Assembly: GCA_947302175.1 (NCBI GenBank)
Contig: CAMYVB010000003.1
Span: 62,001 to 126,000, forward strand
DNA length: 64,000 nucleotides
Direction of reading: 5' to 3'
DNA from: an uncultured Bacteroidales bacterium
GTDB taxonomy: Bacteria > Bacteroidota > Bacteroidia > Bacteroidales > UBA932
The notes under the pieces are model-generated. The model had not been told where the DNA came from and made no database searches. It worked only from the letters and a program-made list of their open reading frames with translations. Both the position numbers and the translations under genes were made by a program. Positions 42,020 through 50,285 of this stretch are shown in pieces (position 1 is the first letter of the stretch; every line of letters begins with the position of its first letter).

Positions 42020-44410
42020 ATGAACGTAATCAAAAAGACTATCGAGCTCGCGGACGGCCGCGTGATCGAGATCGAGACCGGCAAGCTTGCAAAGCAGGCA
42101 GACGGCTCCGCTGTCGTCAAGATGGGTGGCACCATGATTCTCGCCACCGTCTGCGCAGCAAAGGAGGTCAAGGAAGGCACCGACTTCATGCCCCTCACCG
42201 TGGACTACAGGGAGAAGTACTACTCCGCAGGCCGCTTCCCCGGCGGCTTCATGAAGAGGGAAAGCAAGCCCTCCGACTACGAGGTACTCATCGCCCGTCT
42301 GGTCGACCGCCCCATCAGGCCCCTCTGGCCCGATGATTTCCACCTCGAGGTTTTCGTGTACCTCAGCCTCATCTCGGCCGACAAGGACACCCAGCCCGAC
42401 GCCCTCGCAGGTCTAGCAGCTTCCGCCGCCCTCGCAACTTCCGACCTCCCCTTCGGCGGTCCTGTTTCCGAGGTTCGCGTAGCCCGCATCAACGGTGAGT
42501 TCGTCATCAATCCTTCCTTCTCCCAGATGGCCGACTCCGACCTTGAGCTCATGGTCGCCGCCACCGAAGAGAATATCATGATGGTCGAGGGCGAGATGAA
42601 CGAAGTGCCCGAGCAGGTCATGCTCGACGCCATCAAGTTCGCCCACGAGGAAATCAAGCGCCACTGCCGTGTGCAGAAGGAGCTCATCGCCGAGCTCGGC
42701 ACCGATGTCAAGAGGGACTATCCCCACGACGTCGAGGACGAAGATCTCCGCAAGGCGGTCCGCGAGGCATGCTACGACAAGTGCTACGCCCTTGCCAAAT
42801 CCGCAAAGCCCAAGCACGAGCGTGAGGACGGCTTCGCCGCCATCAAGGACGAGTTCCTCGCCACCATCCCCGAGGAAGAGCTCGAGGAGAAGACCCCTCT
42901 CGTCGAGAGGTACTACCACGCAGTCGAAAAGGAAGCCATGCGCAACCTCATCCTCGACGAAGGCATTAGGCTCGACGGCCGCGCCACCGATCAGGTCCGT
43001 CCCATCTGGTGCGAAACCGACTATCTCCCTTGCGCCCACGGCAGCGCCATCTTCACCCGCGGTGAGACCCAGTCTCTCGCAACGGTGACCCTCGGCACCA
43101 AGCTCGATATGAAGGAAGTCGATGAAGTCCTCATCCAGGGCGACCAGCAGTTCGTCCTCCACTACAACTTCCCTCCCTTCGCCACCGGCGAAGCCAAGCC
43201 CATGCGCGCCCCCGGCCGCCGCGAAATCGGCCACGGCAACCTCGCTATGCGCGCCCTCAAGCCCGTCATCCCCGTCGCTCCCGAGAATCCCTACGCAGTG
43301 CGCGTAGTCTCCGATATCCTCGAATCCAACGGTTCTTCTTCCATGGCCTCCGTGTGCGGCGGCTGCCTCGCCCTCATGGACGCAGGTGTGAAGATCAAGA
43401 AGCCCGTCGCAGGTGTTGCAATGGGTCTTATCACCGACGCGGAGCGCCCCAACGACCGTTACGCCATCCTCACCGACATCCTCGGTGACGAGGATCACCT
43501 CGGCGACATGGACTTCAAGGTCACCGGCACCCAGGACGGCATCACCGCCACCCAGATGGATATCAAGGTGGACGGCCTGAGCTATGAGGTGCTCGCTAAG
43601 GCCCTCGAGCAGGCCCGCCAGGGCAGGCTCCACATCATGGGCGAAATGATGAAGACCATCAGCGAGCCCCGCGAGGACTACAAGCCCTTCGTGCCCCGCA
43701 TCGTCCAGATCAGGGTCGCTTCCGAGTTTATCGGCGCCATCATCGGCAAGGGCGGCGAGACCATCCAGAAGATACAGAAAGAGACCGGCACCGTCATCAA
43801 TATCGACGAGCAGCCCGTTCCCGGCACCAACCTCACCGAAGGCGTCGTGGATATCGCTTCCACCGACAAGGATGCCATGCAGAAGGCTCTCGACTGGATC
43901 AAGGGCATTTGCGCAGTCCCCGAGGCCGGCACCGTCTATCACGGCAAGGTCGTCAGCATACTCGAGTTCGGTGCGTTCATCGAGATCCTTCCCGGCAAGG
44001 AAGGCCTCCTGCACGTTTCCGAGATAGCATGGAACAAGACCGAGAAGGTCGAAGACGTTCTCAAGGTCGGCGACGAGGTGGATGTCAAGCTCCTCGAAAT
44101 CGACGCCAAGACCGGCAAGATGCGTCTCTCCATGAGGGCCCTCACCGAGAAGCCCGAAGGCTGGAAAGAGCCTGAGCGCCGTTCCTCCGGTCCCCGCGAG
44201 CGTGGTGGTGACCGTGGCGAACGCCGTGACCGTGGCGAGCGTGGCGGCGAGCGCCGCGACCGTGGTGAGCGCGGAGGCGAGCGCCGTGACCGCGAACAGC
44301 GCCGCGACGGCTCCGCTCCCAAGAAGCACTACGGCCAGAGGGTCGACAACTCCAAGCCCCTCGCACCCGCAGTCGAGGACGATCTCCCCAAGGAGGACGA
44401 AGTCTTCTAA
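42020..44410 (+). CDS. pnp: Polyribonucleotide nucleotidyltransferase (PNPase) with RGG-like tail
   Basis: 796 aa. Two RNase PH domains, the KH domain ([18 protein letters not shown] at about 575-592) and the S1 domain ([20 protein letters not shown] at about 640-660). It phosphorolyses RNA from the 3' end. Beyond the S1 domain it has an Arg/Gly/Glu/Asp repeat tail of about 60 residues ([20 protein letters not shown] and so on) that is absent in the Escherichia coli enzyme and likely adds RNA affinity or flexible contacts. Confidence 0.98.
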   Translation: MNVIKKTIELADGRVIEIETGKLAKQADGSAVVKMGGTMILATVCAAKEVKEGTDFMPLTVDYREKYYSAGRFPGGFMKRESKPSDYEVLIARLVDRPIRPLWPDDFHLEVFVYLSLISADKDTQPDALAGLAASAALATSDLPFGGPVSEVRVARINGEFVINPSFSQMADSDLELMVAATEENIMMVEGEMNEVPEQVMLDAIKFAHEEIKRHCRVQKELIAELGTDVKRDYPHDVEDEDLRKAVREACYDKCYALAKSAKPKHEREDGFAAIKDEFLATIPEEELEEKTPLVERYYHAVEKEAMRNLILDEGIRLDGRATDQVRPIWCETDYLPCAHGSAIFTRGETQSLATVTLGTKLDMKEVDEVLIQGDQQFVLHYNFPPFATGEAKPMRAPGRREIGHGNLAMRALKPVIPVAPENPYAVRVVSDILESNGSSSMASVCGGCLALMDAGVKIKKPVAGVAMGLITDAERPNDRYAILTDILGDEDHLGDMDFKVTGTQDGITATQMDIKVDGLSYEVLAKALEQARQGRLHIMGEMMKTISEPREDYKPFVPRIVQIRVASEFIGAIIGKGGETIQKIQKETGTVINIDEQPVPGTNLTEGVVDIASTDKDAMQKALDWIKGICAVPEAGTVYHGKVVSILEFGAFIEILPGKEGLLHVSEIAWNKTEKVEDVLKVGDEVDVKLLEIDAKTGKMRLSMRALTEKPEGWKEPERRSSGPRERGGDRGERRDRGERGGERRDRGERGGERRDREQRRDGSAPKKHYGQRVDNSKPLAPAVEDDLPKEDEVF

Positions 44411-44430
44411 ACAATGACTGAATATTGAAG

Positions 44431-44466
44431 CGGCCCCGGATTTGATTTCCGGGGCCGTTTTCTTTG
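44431..44466 (+). terminator. Terminator after pnp
   Basis: CGGCCCCGGA (44431-44440) pairs perfectly with 44448-44457; TTTTCTTT follows. Confidence 0.92.
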
Positions 44467-44511
44467 TTTTATGAGCCTGTGAATATTTTCGCAGTTTTAT
44501 CTTGTTTGTTT

Positions 44512-44519
44512 TATCTTTG
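44512..44519 (+). promoter_or_regulatory. -7 box TATCTTTG for the BASS-type transporter gene
   Basis: Perfect TAnnTTTG box 15 bp upstream of the ATG at 44535. Confidence 0.55.
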
Positions 44520-44534
44520 CGCAAACTTTTCGCA

Positions 44535-45488
44535 ATGACTCTGCTTCGCTTTCTGAAGAAATGGATGCTGCCCATCGCAATGGTGACGGGCGCGGGCATA
44601 TATCTCATACTGCATTTCGTGCCTTCATTCGAGGAGGCGGGGTACCTGGGAGTTGCGCGCTGGTTGCAGCCCACGCTCATCAGCATAATGCTTTTCCTGC
44701 AGCTCAATGCGATTGCGCCCACTGATCTGCGTTTCCACAAGTGGCATTTCCTGCTGCTCTCAATCCAAGCCTTGCTTTTTGGCTCCCTTGCCCTGGTCGC
44801 AACGGTGATTCCCCACGGGGCGGGGCGTATTTTGGTAGAGAGCGCTATGCTGTGCTTTATCTGCCCCACGGCTGCTGCCGCTGGGGTGATTACGGTGCGC
44901 ATCGGGGGCCATTTGCCGGGTGTGATGACTTATACCGTACTGTCGGATACGCTCGCCTGCCTGCTGATTCCGCTGATGGTACCCATGGTGCATCCTTCGA
45001 CCGATATTACTTTCTTCGCGGCCTTCCGGGTGCTCGTGAAAAGGGTGTTTTCCATCCTGCTGCTGCCGCTTGTGCTCGCCTGGACCATCAGGTACACCCT
45101 TCCCAAACTTCAGCAGTGGCTCGAAAAGTACATGGGCTTGGCGTTTTATGTGTGGGCGGTGGGGCTAACTCTCGCCATGTCCCTTGCTGCCAGCGCTTTG
45201 GTTTCGAGCGGTGTTGGTGTCTTGGTAGCGCTGGGCATCGGGGTGATTTCGCTGGGCTGCTGCCTTTTCCAGTTCTGGCTGGGACGCAGGGCGGCGCGTC
45301 GCTACGGCCGCGTGGAGTCGCTCACGGCGGGGCAGTCCCTCGGTCAGAAGAATACAGGCTTTATCATTTGGCTCGGCCTTAGCTTCATGACGCCCGTCAC
45401 ATCCGTTGCCGGCGGTCTCTACGCCATCTGGCACAATCTCGTCAATACCTGGGAGCTCAATCGCGCCGAGGCTAGTCAGCGTCTTTGA
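44535..45488 (+). CDS. BASS (bile acid:Na+ symporter) family transporter
   Basis: 317 aa from ATG at 44535, which follows the -7 box; the longer frame at 44502 would start before it. Nine or ten hydrophobic helices. The stretch MLCFICPTAAAAGVITVRIGG resembles the conserved crossover region of the BASS family. Substrate unknown; family members carry bile acids, organic acids or sulfonates. Ends by overlapping 17 bp with a convergent gene. Confidence 0.75.
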   Translation: MTLLRFLKKWMLPIAMVTGAGIYLILHFVPSFEEAGYLGVARWLQPTLISIMLFLQLNAIAPTDLRFHKWHFLLLSIQALLFGSLALVATVIPHGAGRILVESAMLCFICPTAAAAGVITVRIGGHLPGVMTYTVLSDTLACLLIPLMVPMVHPSTDITFFAAFRVLVKRVFSILLLPLVLAWTIRYTLPKLQQWLEKYMGLAFYVWAVGLTLAMSLAASALVSSGVGVLVALGIGVISLGCCLFQFWLGRRAARRYGRVESLTAGQSLGQKNTGFIIWLGLSFMTPVTSVAGGLYAIWHNLVNTWELNRAEASQRL

Positions 45489-47172
45489 GGAAGTCCCAGG
45501 TACCTTTGGGATAGGGCTTGGAATAGGAAGCATAGCGACGCTGCTCGACTCGTAGCTGCCGTCTTGCGCGAGCGACTTTGCGCTCAAGGCTGCGGGTGCG
45601 GAACTCTTCGCCCCGCGACATCGCCCGCTCGCCCCAGTCAACGACGAGAGAATCGCGCCTCAGGCGCATACACATCAGCGAGCGCTCGTACATGTCGAAA
45701 AGGGCCGAGTAGTCTTCCGGGCTGAGGCTGCGGCGGGCGCGTTTCAAGGCCCTGAGGCCATTTCGGGCACCCTTAAGGCAGTCCTCAGTCCAAGCCAGTG
45801 CATAATCGATATATTCTTCGCTCATCAGTTCCCCTTCCGCTATCAAGCCTGCTGCCAGTACCTCGCTGATGTCAGCTGCGCGCTTGGCGTCCAGTTTCTT
45901 GCAAGAGGGCGGAGCCATGACGCTCACCAGGTCTCTCCACCAATGGAACTCCCGGTCAACCCCGTGAGCGAGGAAAACGCTGTCGCTCCCCGTCCAGCGC
46001 CCGGCGACGTGCCTCGAGAAAGTCGAAGGGTCGTCCAGCCTGAAGGCGGAGTGACTGGCCGTATTTAGGCCGAGTATATACATTGAGCCGTCTATAATAT
46101 CCCGAGAGGCCCTGAAAGCCTTGCGAAGAGGCTTGAGGGCGCAGGAACCATAGCGGGCTGTAATAAATTCTTTTTCAATATCTTTCACGCTTATGAGTGC
46201 GTCATCAGTCACCCTTCGCAGCGCATGAAGGTTGATTTCCATCGTTGTCCCGATAACTTGGTAGTCCCCGCAACGGTCAGTGCGTGCGACGTAGCCCACG
46301 ACATCAGGCAGGTCCCGGAACGACCTCCATCGCTCCGCGAAATACTCGGGAATCATACCGGCAATCACGCCCTGCCCGTGGTATTCCCCGCAGGCGTCGA
46401 ACTCCACCAGCGTGGGATGGGCGAGCCTGCCGATCAGCGGATTTGCAGGGTGAGTCAGGAAAAAATCGTGCGGGCTTTCCTTAATCATCAGCCCCATCCC
46501 CTGGCGCCAGTCTACCATTTCGAAACAATCAGTAATGTCGGCGTATTGCTTTTCATTATAGGCAAAGGTCCTGAGCCAAAGCGTTTTTCCAAATTCGCCG
46601 CAGACCACCTTCGATACTGTGTTGACTACTTTAGCAAGCCTCTGGGGTACGCTCATCGATGAAAACTGATGCTCTATCCCGGCGCCGGACTCGATGAAAG
46701 TAAGAACCAATCCGTCAATCTCCGGGCAAAGCGAGAGCATGTCGCGGTAATCCGCAGCAATCCAGTCCCAAAGCTCCGGTTTATCGAGGTCCAAAAGCCC
46801 GGTCCCGGGGTAATAAAACTCCGTAGGATAGTAATCAGTGTCATAGAGAGCATGGTCCCAGACGCACACCTCAGAAATGCCTTCAGCGTGCGCGCGAGCA
46901 GCCAGTGTGCTCACCATATTCAATGTCGAAGAGTCCCGTAACTGGCAGAGATTCATGATCAGGCGGTGCGAAAGCTCCAAATGATTGTCGCCAGCTGAGG
47001 CGGCGCCATCTATCGCCCTAAGCGCGCATTCCTCGTTGCGCGAAAGTATATTGATCCCCCGAACGAACTCTTTTTCGCCTTCAAGGGAAGAGCCGGCGCA
47101 CTGCGCGGTGTCAGGGCTGCAGCAAGAGAAAAGAAGCAAAGATGATACGATCAGCGGGAGCGTCTTAAGCAT
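45472..47172 (-). CDS. Lipoprotein, possibly a glycoside-hydrolase-like protein
   Basis: 566 aa. Signal peptide with lipobox LFSC (about 13-16). The middle part (VCVWDHALYDTDYYP, DLDKPELWDWIAADYR, EIDGLVLTFIESGAG) looks like a TIM-barrel with WD and E residues, reminiscent of alpha-glucuronidase-like families, but no clear family assignment. C-terminal 150 residues are helical and basic. It overlaps the convergent transporter gene. Confidence 0.5.
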   Translation of the reverse strand: MLKTLPLIVSSLLLFSCCSPDTAQCAGSSLEGEKEFVRGINILSRNEECALRAIDGAASAGDNHLELSHRLIMNLCQLRDSSTLNMVSTLAARAHAEGISEVCVWDHALYDTDYYPTEFYYPGTGLLDLDKPELWDWIAADYRDMLSLCPEIDGLVLTFIESGAGIEHQFSSMSVPQRLAKVVNTVSKVVCGEFGKTLWLRTFAYNEKQYADITDCFEMVDWRQGMGLMIKESPHDFFLTHPANPLIGRLAHPTLVEFDACGEYHGQGVIAGMIPEYFAERWRSFRDLPDVVGYVARTDRCGDYQVIGTTMEINLHALRRVTDDALISVKDIEKEFITARYGSCALKPLRKAFRASRDIIDGSMYILGLNTASHSAFRLDDPSTFSRHVAGRWTGSDSVFLAHGVDREFHWWRDLVSVMAPPSCKKLDAKRAADISEVLAAGLIAEGELMSEEYIDYALAWTEDCLKGARNGLRALKRARRSLSPEDYSALFDMYERSLMCMRLRRDSLVVDWGERAMSRGEEFRTRSLERKVARARRQLRVEQRRYASYSKPYPKGTWDFLKDAD

Positions 47173-47224
47173 GGGTCAACGGGACTACACGACTATAAAG
47201 ATAAGGATTATCGGGAATAATTGC

Positions 47225-47232
47225 TACCTTTG
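47225..47232 (+). promoter_or_regulatory. -7 box TACCTTTG for the acyl-activating enzyme gene
   Basis: Perfect TAnnTTTG box 35 bp upstream of the ATG at 47268. Confidence 0.55.
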
Positions 47233-47267
47233 CGGCCCCAAAGACATCAAAACCTAAATTATAAAAT

Positions 47268-48758
47268 ATGTCCAATTATTTCCACGACATGCTGCCCAGG
47301 GAAGAGTTCGAAAGGATTCCTTATCTTCCCACGATGGGGCAGTTCGTTGACTGGTTCACCAAGGAGTACGCCGATATGCCGGCCATCTCCGACCAGGTCA
47401 AAACCACGAATTATCAAGAACTTGGCGAGAGGGTTGCCCGCCGCCGCGCCTACATTGAGGCCCTCGGTCTTCCGAAAGGCTCCCACATCGCAATCTTCGA
47501 CCGCAATAGCCAGGACGCAATTGAGCTTTTCCTCGCAGTCACTTCCGCCGGCTATGTGGCAATGAATTTCCCTGCAAGCCTGCCTGAAATGGCCGTCATA
47601 GGCAGCTGCATGAAGTTCGACATCGCCGCCATTTTCGTGCGCGACGAATTCATGCCCCTCACCGCCAAGCTCCAGGGCGTCAAAGTCTGCCCTGCAAATG
47701 CAATGGCCGAGACCGGCGCTCCCGTTGCCGAGATCGATCCCGACAGCACCGCTGCAATCTTCTTCACCGGTGGCACCACCGGCCAGCCCAAAGGCGCGGT
47801 CCTGAGCCACAGGGCTCTCATGCGCGGCAACTACAACGCCATCTTCAAGCCCGGCAAGGTCATCGGCGTCCATCGCTATATAGCATTCCTCCCTCTGAGC
47901 CACGTCTTCGGCCTGATCGCCGGCACCATGGGCTGCTTCTACACCGGCAATCTCATCTTCACCTGCGAAGACATGAAAGCCACCGTGGGCAAGTTCCCCA
48001 TGCTCAAGCCCACCATCCTCGTCATCGTTCCCGGCATTTGCGACATACTCGCCGGACTCGTGAAGATGTACGGCCCCCAGTTCCTTGGCGGCAACCTTCG
48101 CATGATTATCTCCGGCGCAGCCAACGTCCCTCCCCGCCTCGTGGACATCTTCACCAAGCTCGGCGTTGAATTCTGCTTCGGCTATGGCCTCACCGAAACC
48201 GCCAACCTCACTTCCGCCAATGCCGACGCCGTCACCCATCCCACCTCCATCGGCAAGATCTATCCCGGCCAGGAGGCCAAGATTGTCGACGGTGAGCTTT
48301 GGGTCAAAGGCGACAACGTATTCTCCGGCTACTACAAGGATCCCGAGAAGACAGCCGAGGCCTTCACCCCCGACGGATGGCTTCGCACCGGCGATCTCTG
48401 CCGCTTCGACGAAGACGGATTCCTCTATATCACCGGCCGCATCAAGAACCTCATCATCCTTTCCAACGGCGAGAATGTCAGCCCCGAGAGCCTCGAGGAG
48501 CCCTTCTATGCCGACCCTTGCGTCCGCGATGCAATGGTAAAGGAAGACGAGCTTAATGGAGCCACAGTCATCGCAATCGAGATTCTTCCCTTCATGCCCG
48601 CATTCGACGGCAAACCTTGGGAAGAGGTCGAAAAATATATGAACGCCCTTGTGGACAAGGTCAACGCAGGCCTTCCTTCCACCCACCAGATCCGCAAGGT
48701 CACCGTGCGCACCGAAGATTTCAAGCGCACCGGCAGCATGAAAGTTTCCCGCGTATGA
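47268..48758 (+). CDS. AMP-dependent acyl-activating enzyme (acyl-CoA/acyl-ACP synthetase-like)
   Basis: 496 aa ANL superfamily protein. P-loop-like AIFFTGGTTGQPKGAVLSH (about 162-180), GYGLTETANLTS, DGWLRTGDLCRFDEDGFL and the C-terminal GRIKNLIILSNGENVSPE; the final lysine needed for adenylation (GSMKVSR) is present. It activates a carboxylic acid as acyl-AMP. The acyl carrier protein gene overlaps its stop by 4 bp, so acyl transfer to that carrier is likely. Confidence 0.92.
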   Translation: MSNYFHDMLPREEFERIPYLPTMGQFVDWFTKEYADMPAISDQVKTTNYQELGERVARRRAYIEALGLPKGSHIAIFDRNSQDAIELFLAVTSAGYVAMNFPASLPEMAVIGSCMKFDIAAIFVRDEFMPLTAKLQGVKVCPANAMAETGAPVAEIDPDSTAAIFFTGGTTGQPKGAVLSHRALMRGNYNAIFKPGKVIGVHRYIAFLPLSHVFGLIAGTMGCFYTGNLIFTCEDMKATVGKFPMLKPTILVIVPGICDILAGLVKMYGPQFLGGNLRMIISGAANVPPRLVDIFTKLGVEFCFGYGLTETANLTSANADAVTHPTSIGKIYPGQEAKIVDGELWVKGDNVFSGYYKDPEKTAEAFTPDGWLRTGDLCRFDEDGFLYITGRIKNLIILSNGENVSPESLEEPFYADPCVRDAMVKEDELNGATVIAIEILPFMPAFDGKPWEEVEKYMNALVDKVNAGLPSTHQIRKVTVRTEDFKRTGSMKVSRV

Positions 48759-49000
48759 CAAGACAGGAAGTTTGCGACGGCCTCAAGGAGGTCATAGCCG
48801 TCATAAGACCTAATACAGACCTCACGGGCATGACTTTCGACACCGAGCTCGTCCGCGGCCTCGGCATCGATTCCCTCACCATGCTCATGCTTTCCCTTGC
48901 CACAGAGGAGAAATTCGGTATGCATTTCCAGGATGGCGCTCCCGCGCCCAAGACTGTCGGAGAAGTCTGCGACGCAGTTCTTGCCGCTCTCGAGCAGTAG
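48755..49000 (+). CDS. Acyl carrier protein
   Basis: 81 aa from ATG at 48755 overlapping the previous stop (ATGA). GLGIDSLTM carries the phosphopantetheine serine. Partner of the acyl-activating enzyme next to it, probably not the general fatty acid synthesis ACP. Confidence 0.9.
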   Translation: MTRQEVCDGLKEVIAVIRPNTDLTGMTFDTELVRGLGIDSLTMLMLSLATEEKFGMHFQDGAPAPKTVGEVCDAVLAALEQ

Positions 49001-49015
49001 CGCTTTTCCCGCAAT

Positions 49016-49056
49016 AATTAATAAAGGGCTCCGTAATCCGGGGCCCTTTATTAATT
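49016..49056. terminator. Bidirectional terminator between convergent genes
   Basis: A 13-bp perfect AT/GC stem (49016-49028 with 49044-49056), extendable by four wobble or Watson-Crick pairs. It lies between the ACP gene and the convergent GNAT-like gene. Confidence 0.85.
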
Positions 49057-49058
49057 GT

Positions 49059-50183
49059 TTACAGGTCTTTGACGAAGCTGCGGCGGCGCTGGTATGGCTG
49101 GGGATTGAAGCTCTCCCAGAGCCCCTGGACCTTGTGATTCTCTTCAAGCTGGGGGTTGAGGAGCATCCTCTTTATGCCCAGGCGGTTGAAGTTCTCCCAG
49201 AGGTATTTGAACATGAGGGGGACCGCTCCTTTCGCCTGATATTCGGGGAGCACGCCGATCAGGAGCGCTTCGGCGACATGGTTGCGCTTTGGGTCGAGCT
49301 GGGGAAGAATATGGATCCACCCTGTCGGGAAGATGCGGCCCTTGGCTTTGCGAACGCCTTCTGAGATGTGTGGCATAGTGACTGTGAAGCCAACGAGCTC
49401 GTCGGCGTCATTGACCACGAATGCGACCATGTTTTTATTGAGCACCGGTACGTACTGCTTCACATAGCCGTCTATCTGCTCCTCGGAAAGGGGGCTGTAC
49501 TCGTAAAGCGGCGCGAATGCAGCGTTGAGGACATGGAACATTTCGCGGCCGCGGCGGGCCATTTTTTTCAGGGTTGAAGCCTCGTATATATGGAGGCCAT
49601 AGCGTTTTTCCACCAGGGAGGCGAACTGAAGGATGGGAGGCAGGCCGGGCGTTATTTCTATGAAGCGCTGGGTCCAGTCCACATCTTTGCTAAAGCCCAT
49701 GCGCTCAAGATACTCGGCATAGTAGGGATAGTTGTATATGACGGTGGAGGGGCTTTCATTTTCGAAGCCCTCGACCAGAAGGCCTTCCCTGTCCATGTCG
49801 GAGAAGCCCAGGGGACCCTTGATCTTTGTGGCGCCTTTCTTTTTGCCCCACTGAGCGACTGCATCGATGAGGGCCTTCGCCACGTCGAAATCCTCCACGA
49901 AGTCTATCCAGCCGAAGCGGACGGTCTCTTCCTGCCACTTCCGGTTGGCCTTGTGGTTGATGATTGCGGCGACGCGGCCGACGATTTTGCCTTCAATGAC
50001 AGCAAGATATAGCTCGCGTTCGCAAAACTCGAGCGAAGGGTTGCCGGGGCCCAGGGATTTGAATTCGTCGTCTTCGAATGAGGGAACCCACTTTTCGGAG
50101 TCTTTGTATAAGCCAAGAGGAAAGCGTATGAACTGCTTTAACTGCTTTTTGTCCTTGACGGGGACTATCTGAATGTTTTTCAT
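49059..50183 (-). CDS. GNAT-like acetyltransferase family protein
   Basis: 374 aa from ATG at 50183. A longer frame runs across the divergent promoter and is rejected. The N-terminal half resembles GNAT N-acetyltransferases (LYLAVIEGKIVGRVAAIINH) and the C-terminal half repeats the pattern (IGVLPEYQAKGAVPLMF). Family proteins of this length are frequent in Bacteroidota but their substrate is unknown. Confidence 0.75.
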   Translation of the reverse strand: MKNIQIVPVKDKKQLKQFIRFPLGLYKDSEKWVPSFEDDEFKSLGPGNPSLEFCERELYLAVIEGKIVGRVAAIINHKANRKWQEETVRFGWIDFVEDFDVAKALIDAVAQWGKKKGATKIKGPLGFSDMDREGLLVEGFENESPSTVIYNYPYYAEYLERMGFSKDVDWTQRFIEITPGLPPILQFASLVEKRYGLHIYEASTLKKMARRGREMFHVLNAAFAPLYEYSPLSEEQIDGYVKQYVPVLNKNMVAFVVNDADELVGFTVTMPHISEGVRKAKGRIFPTGWIHILPQLDPKRNHVAEALLIGVLPEYQAKGAVPLMFKYLWENFNRLGIKRMLLNPQLEENHKVQGLWESFNPQPYQRRRSFVKDL

Positions 50184-50188
50184 ATGTG

Positions 50189-50196
50189 CAAAGATA
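50189..50196 (-). promoter_or_regulatory. -7 box TATCTTTG for the GNAT-like gene
   Basis: Perfect TAnnTTTG box on the minus strand, 5 bp from the ATG at 50183; again a very short leader. Confidence 0.55.
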
Positions 50197-50285
50197 CAAA
50201 AGATTGGCACATGTCCTTCACTTCGCCTATACCGGCAATTGTCTCTTTGGGTAGAAAAACGTATATTGTGCAAAACGCTTCAGAT

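Noticed and set aside
42413..44902. 829-codon open frame on the minus strand opposite pnp
   Set aside because: The plus strand encodes complete PNPase; the minus frame is low-complexity Gly/Leu/Asp-rich and results from GC-rich codons of pnp.
47259..48761. 500-codon open frame on the minus strand opposite the acyl-activating enzyme
   Set aside because: It mirrors a well-supported ANL enzyme frame and has no recognisable domain.
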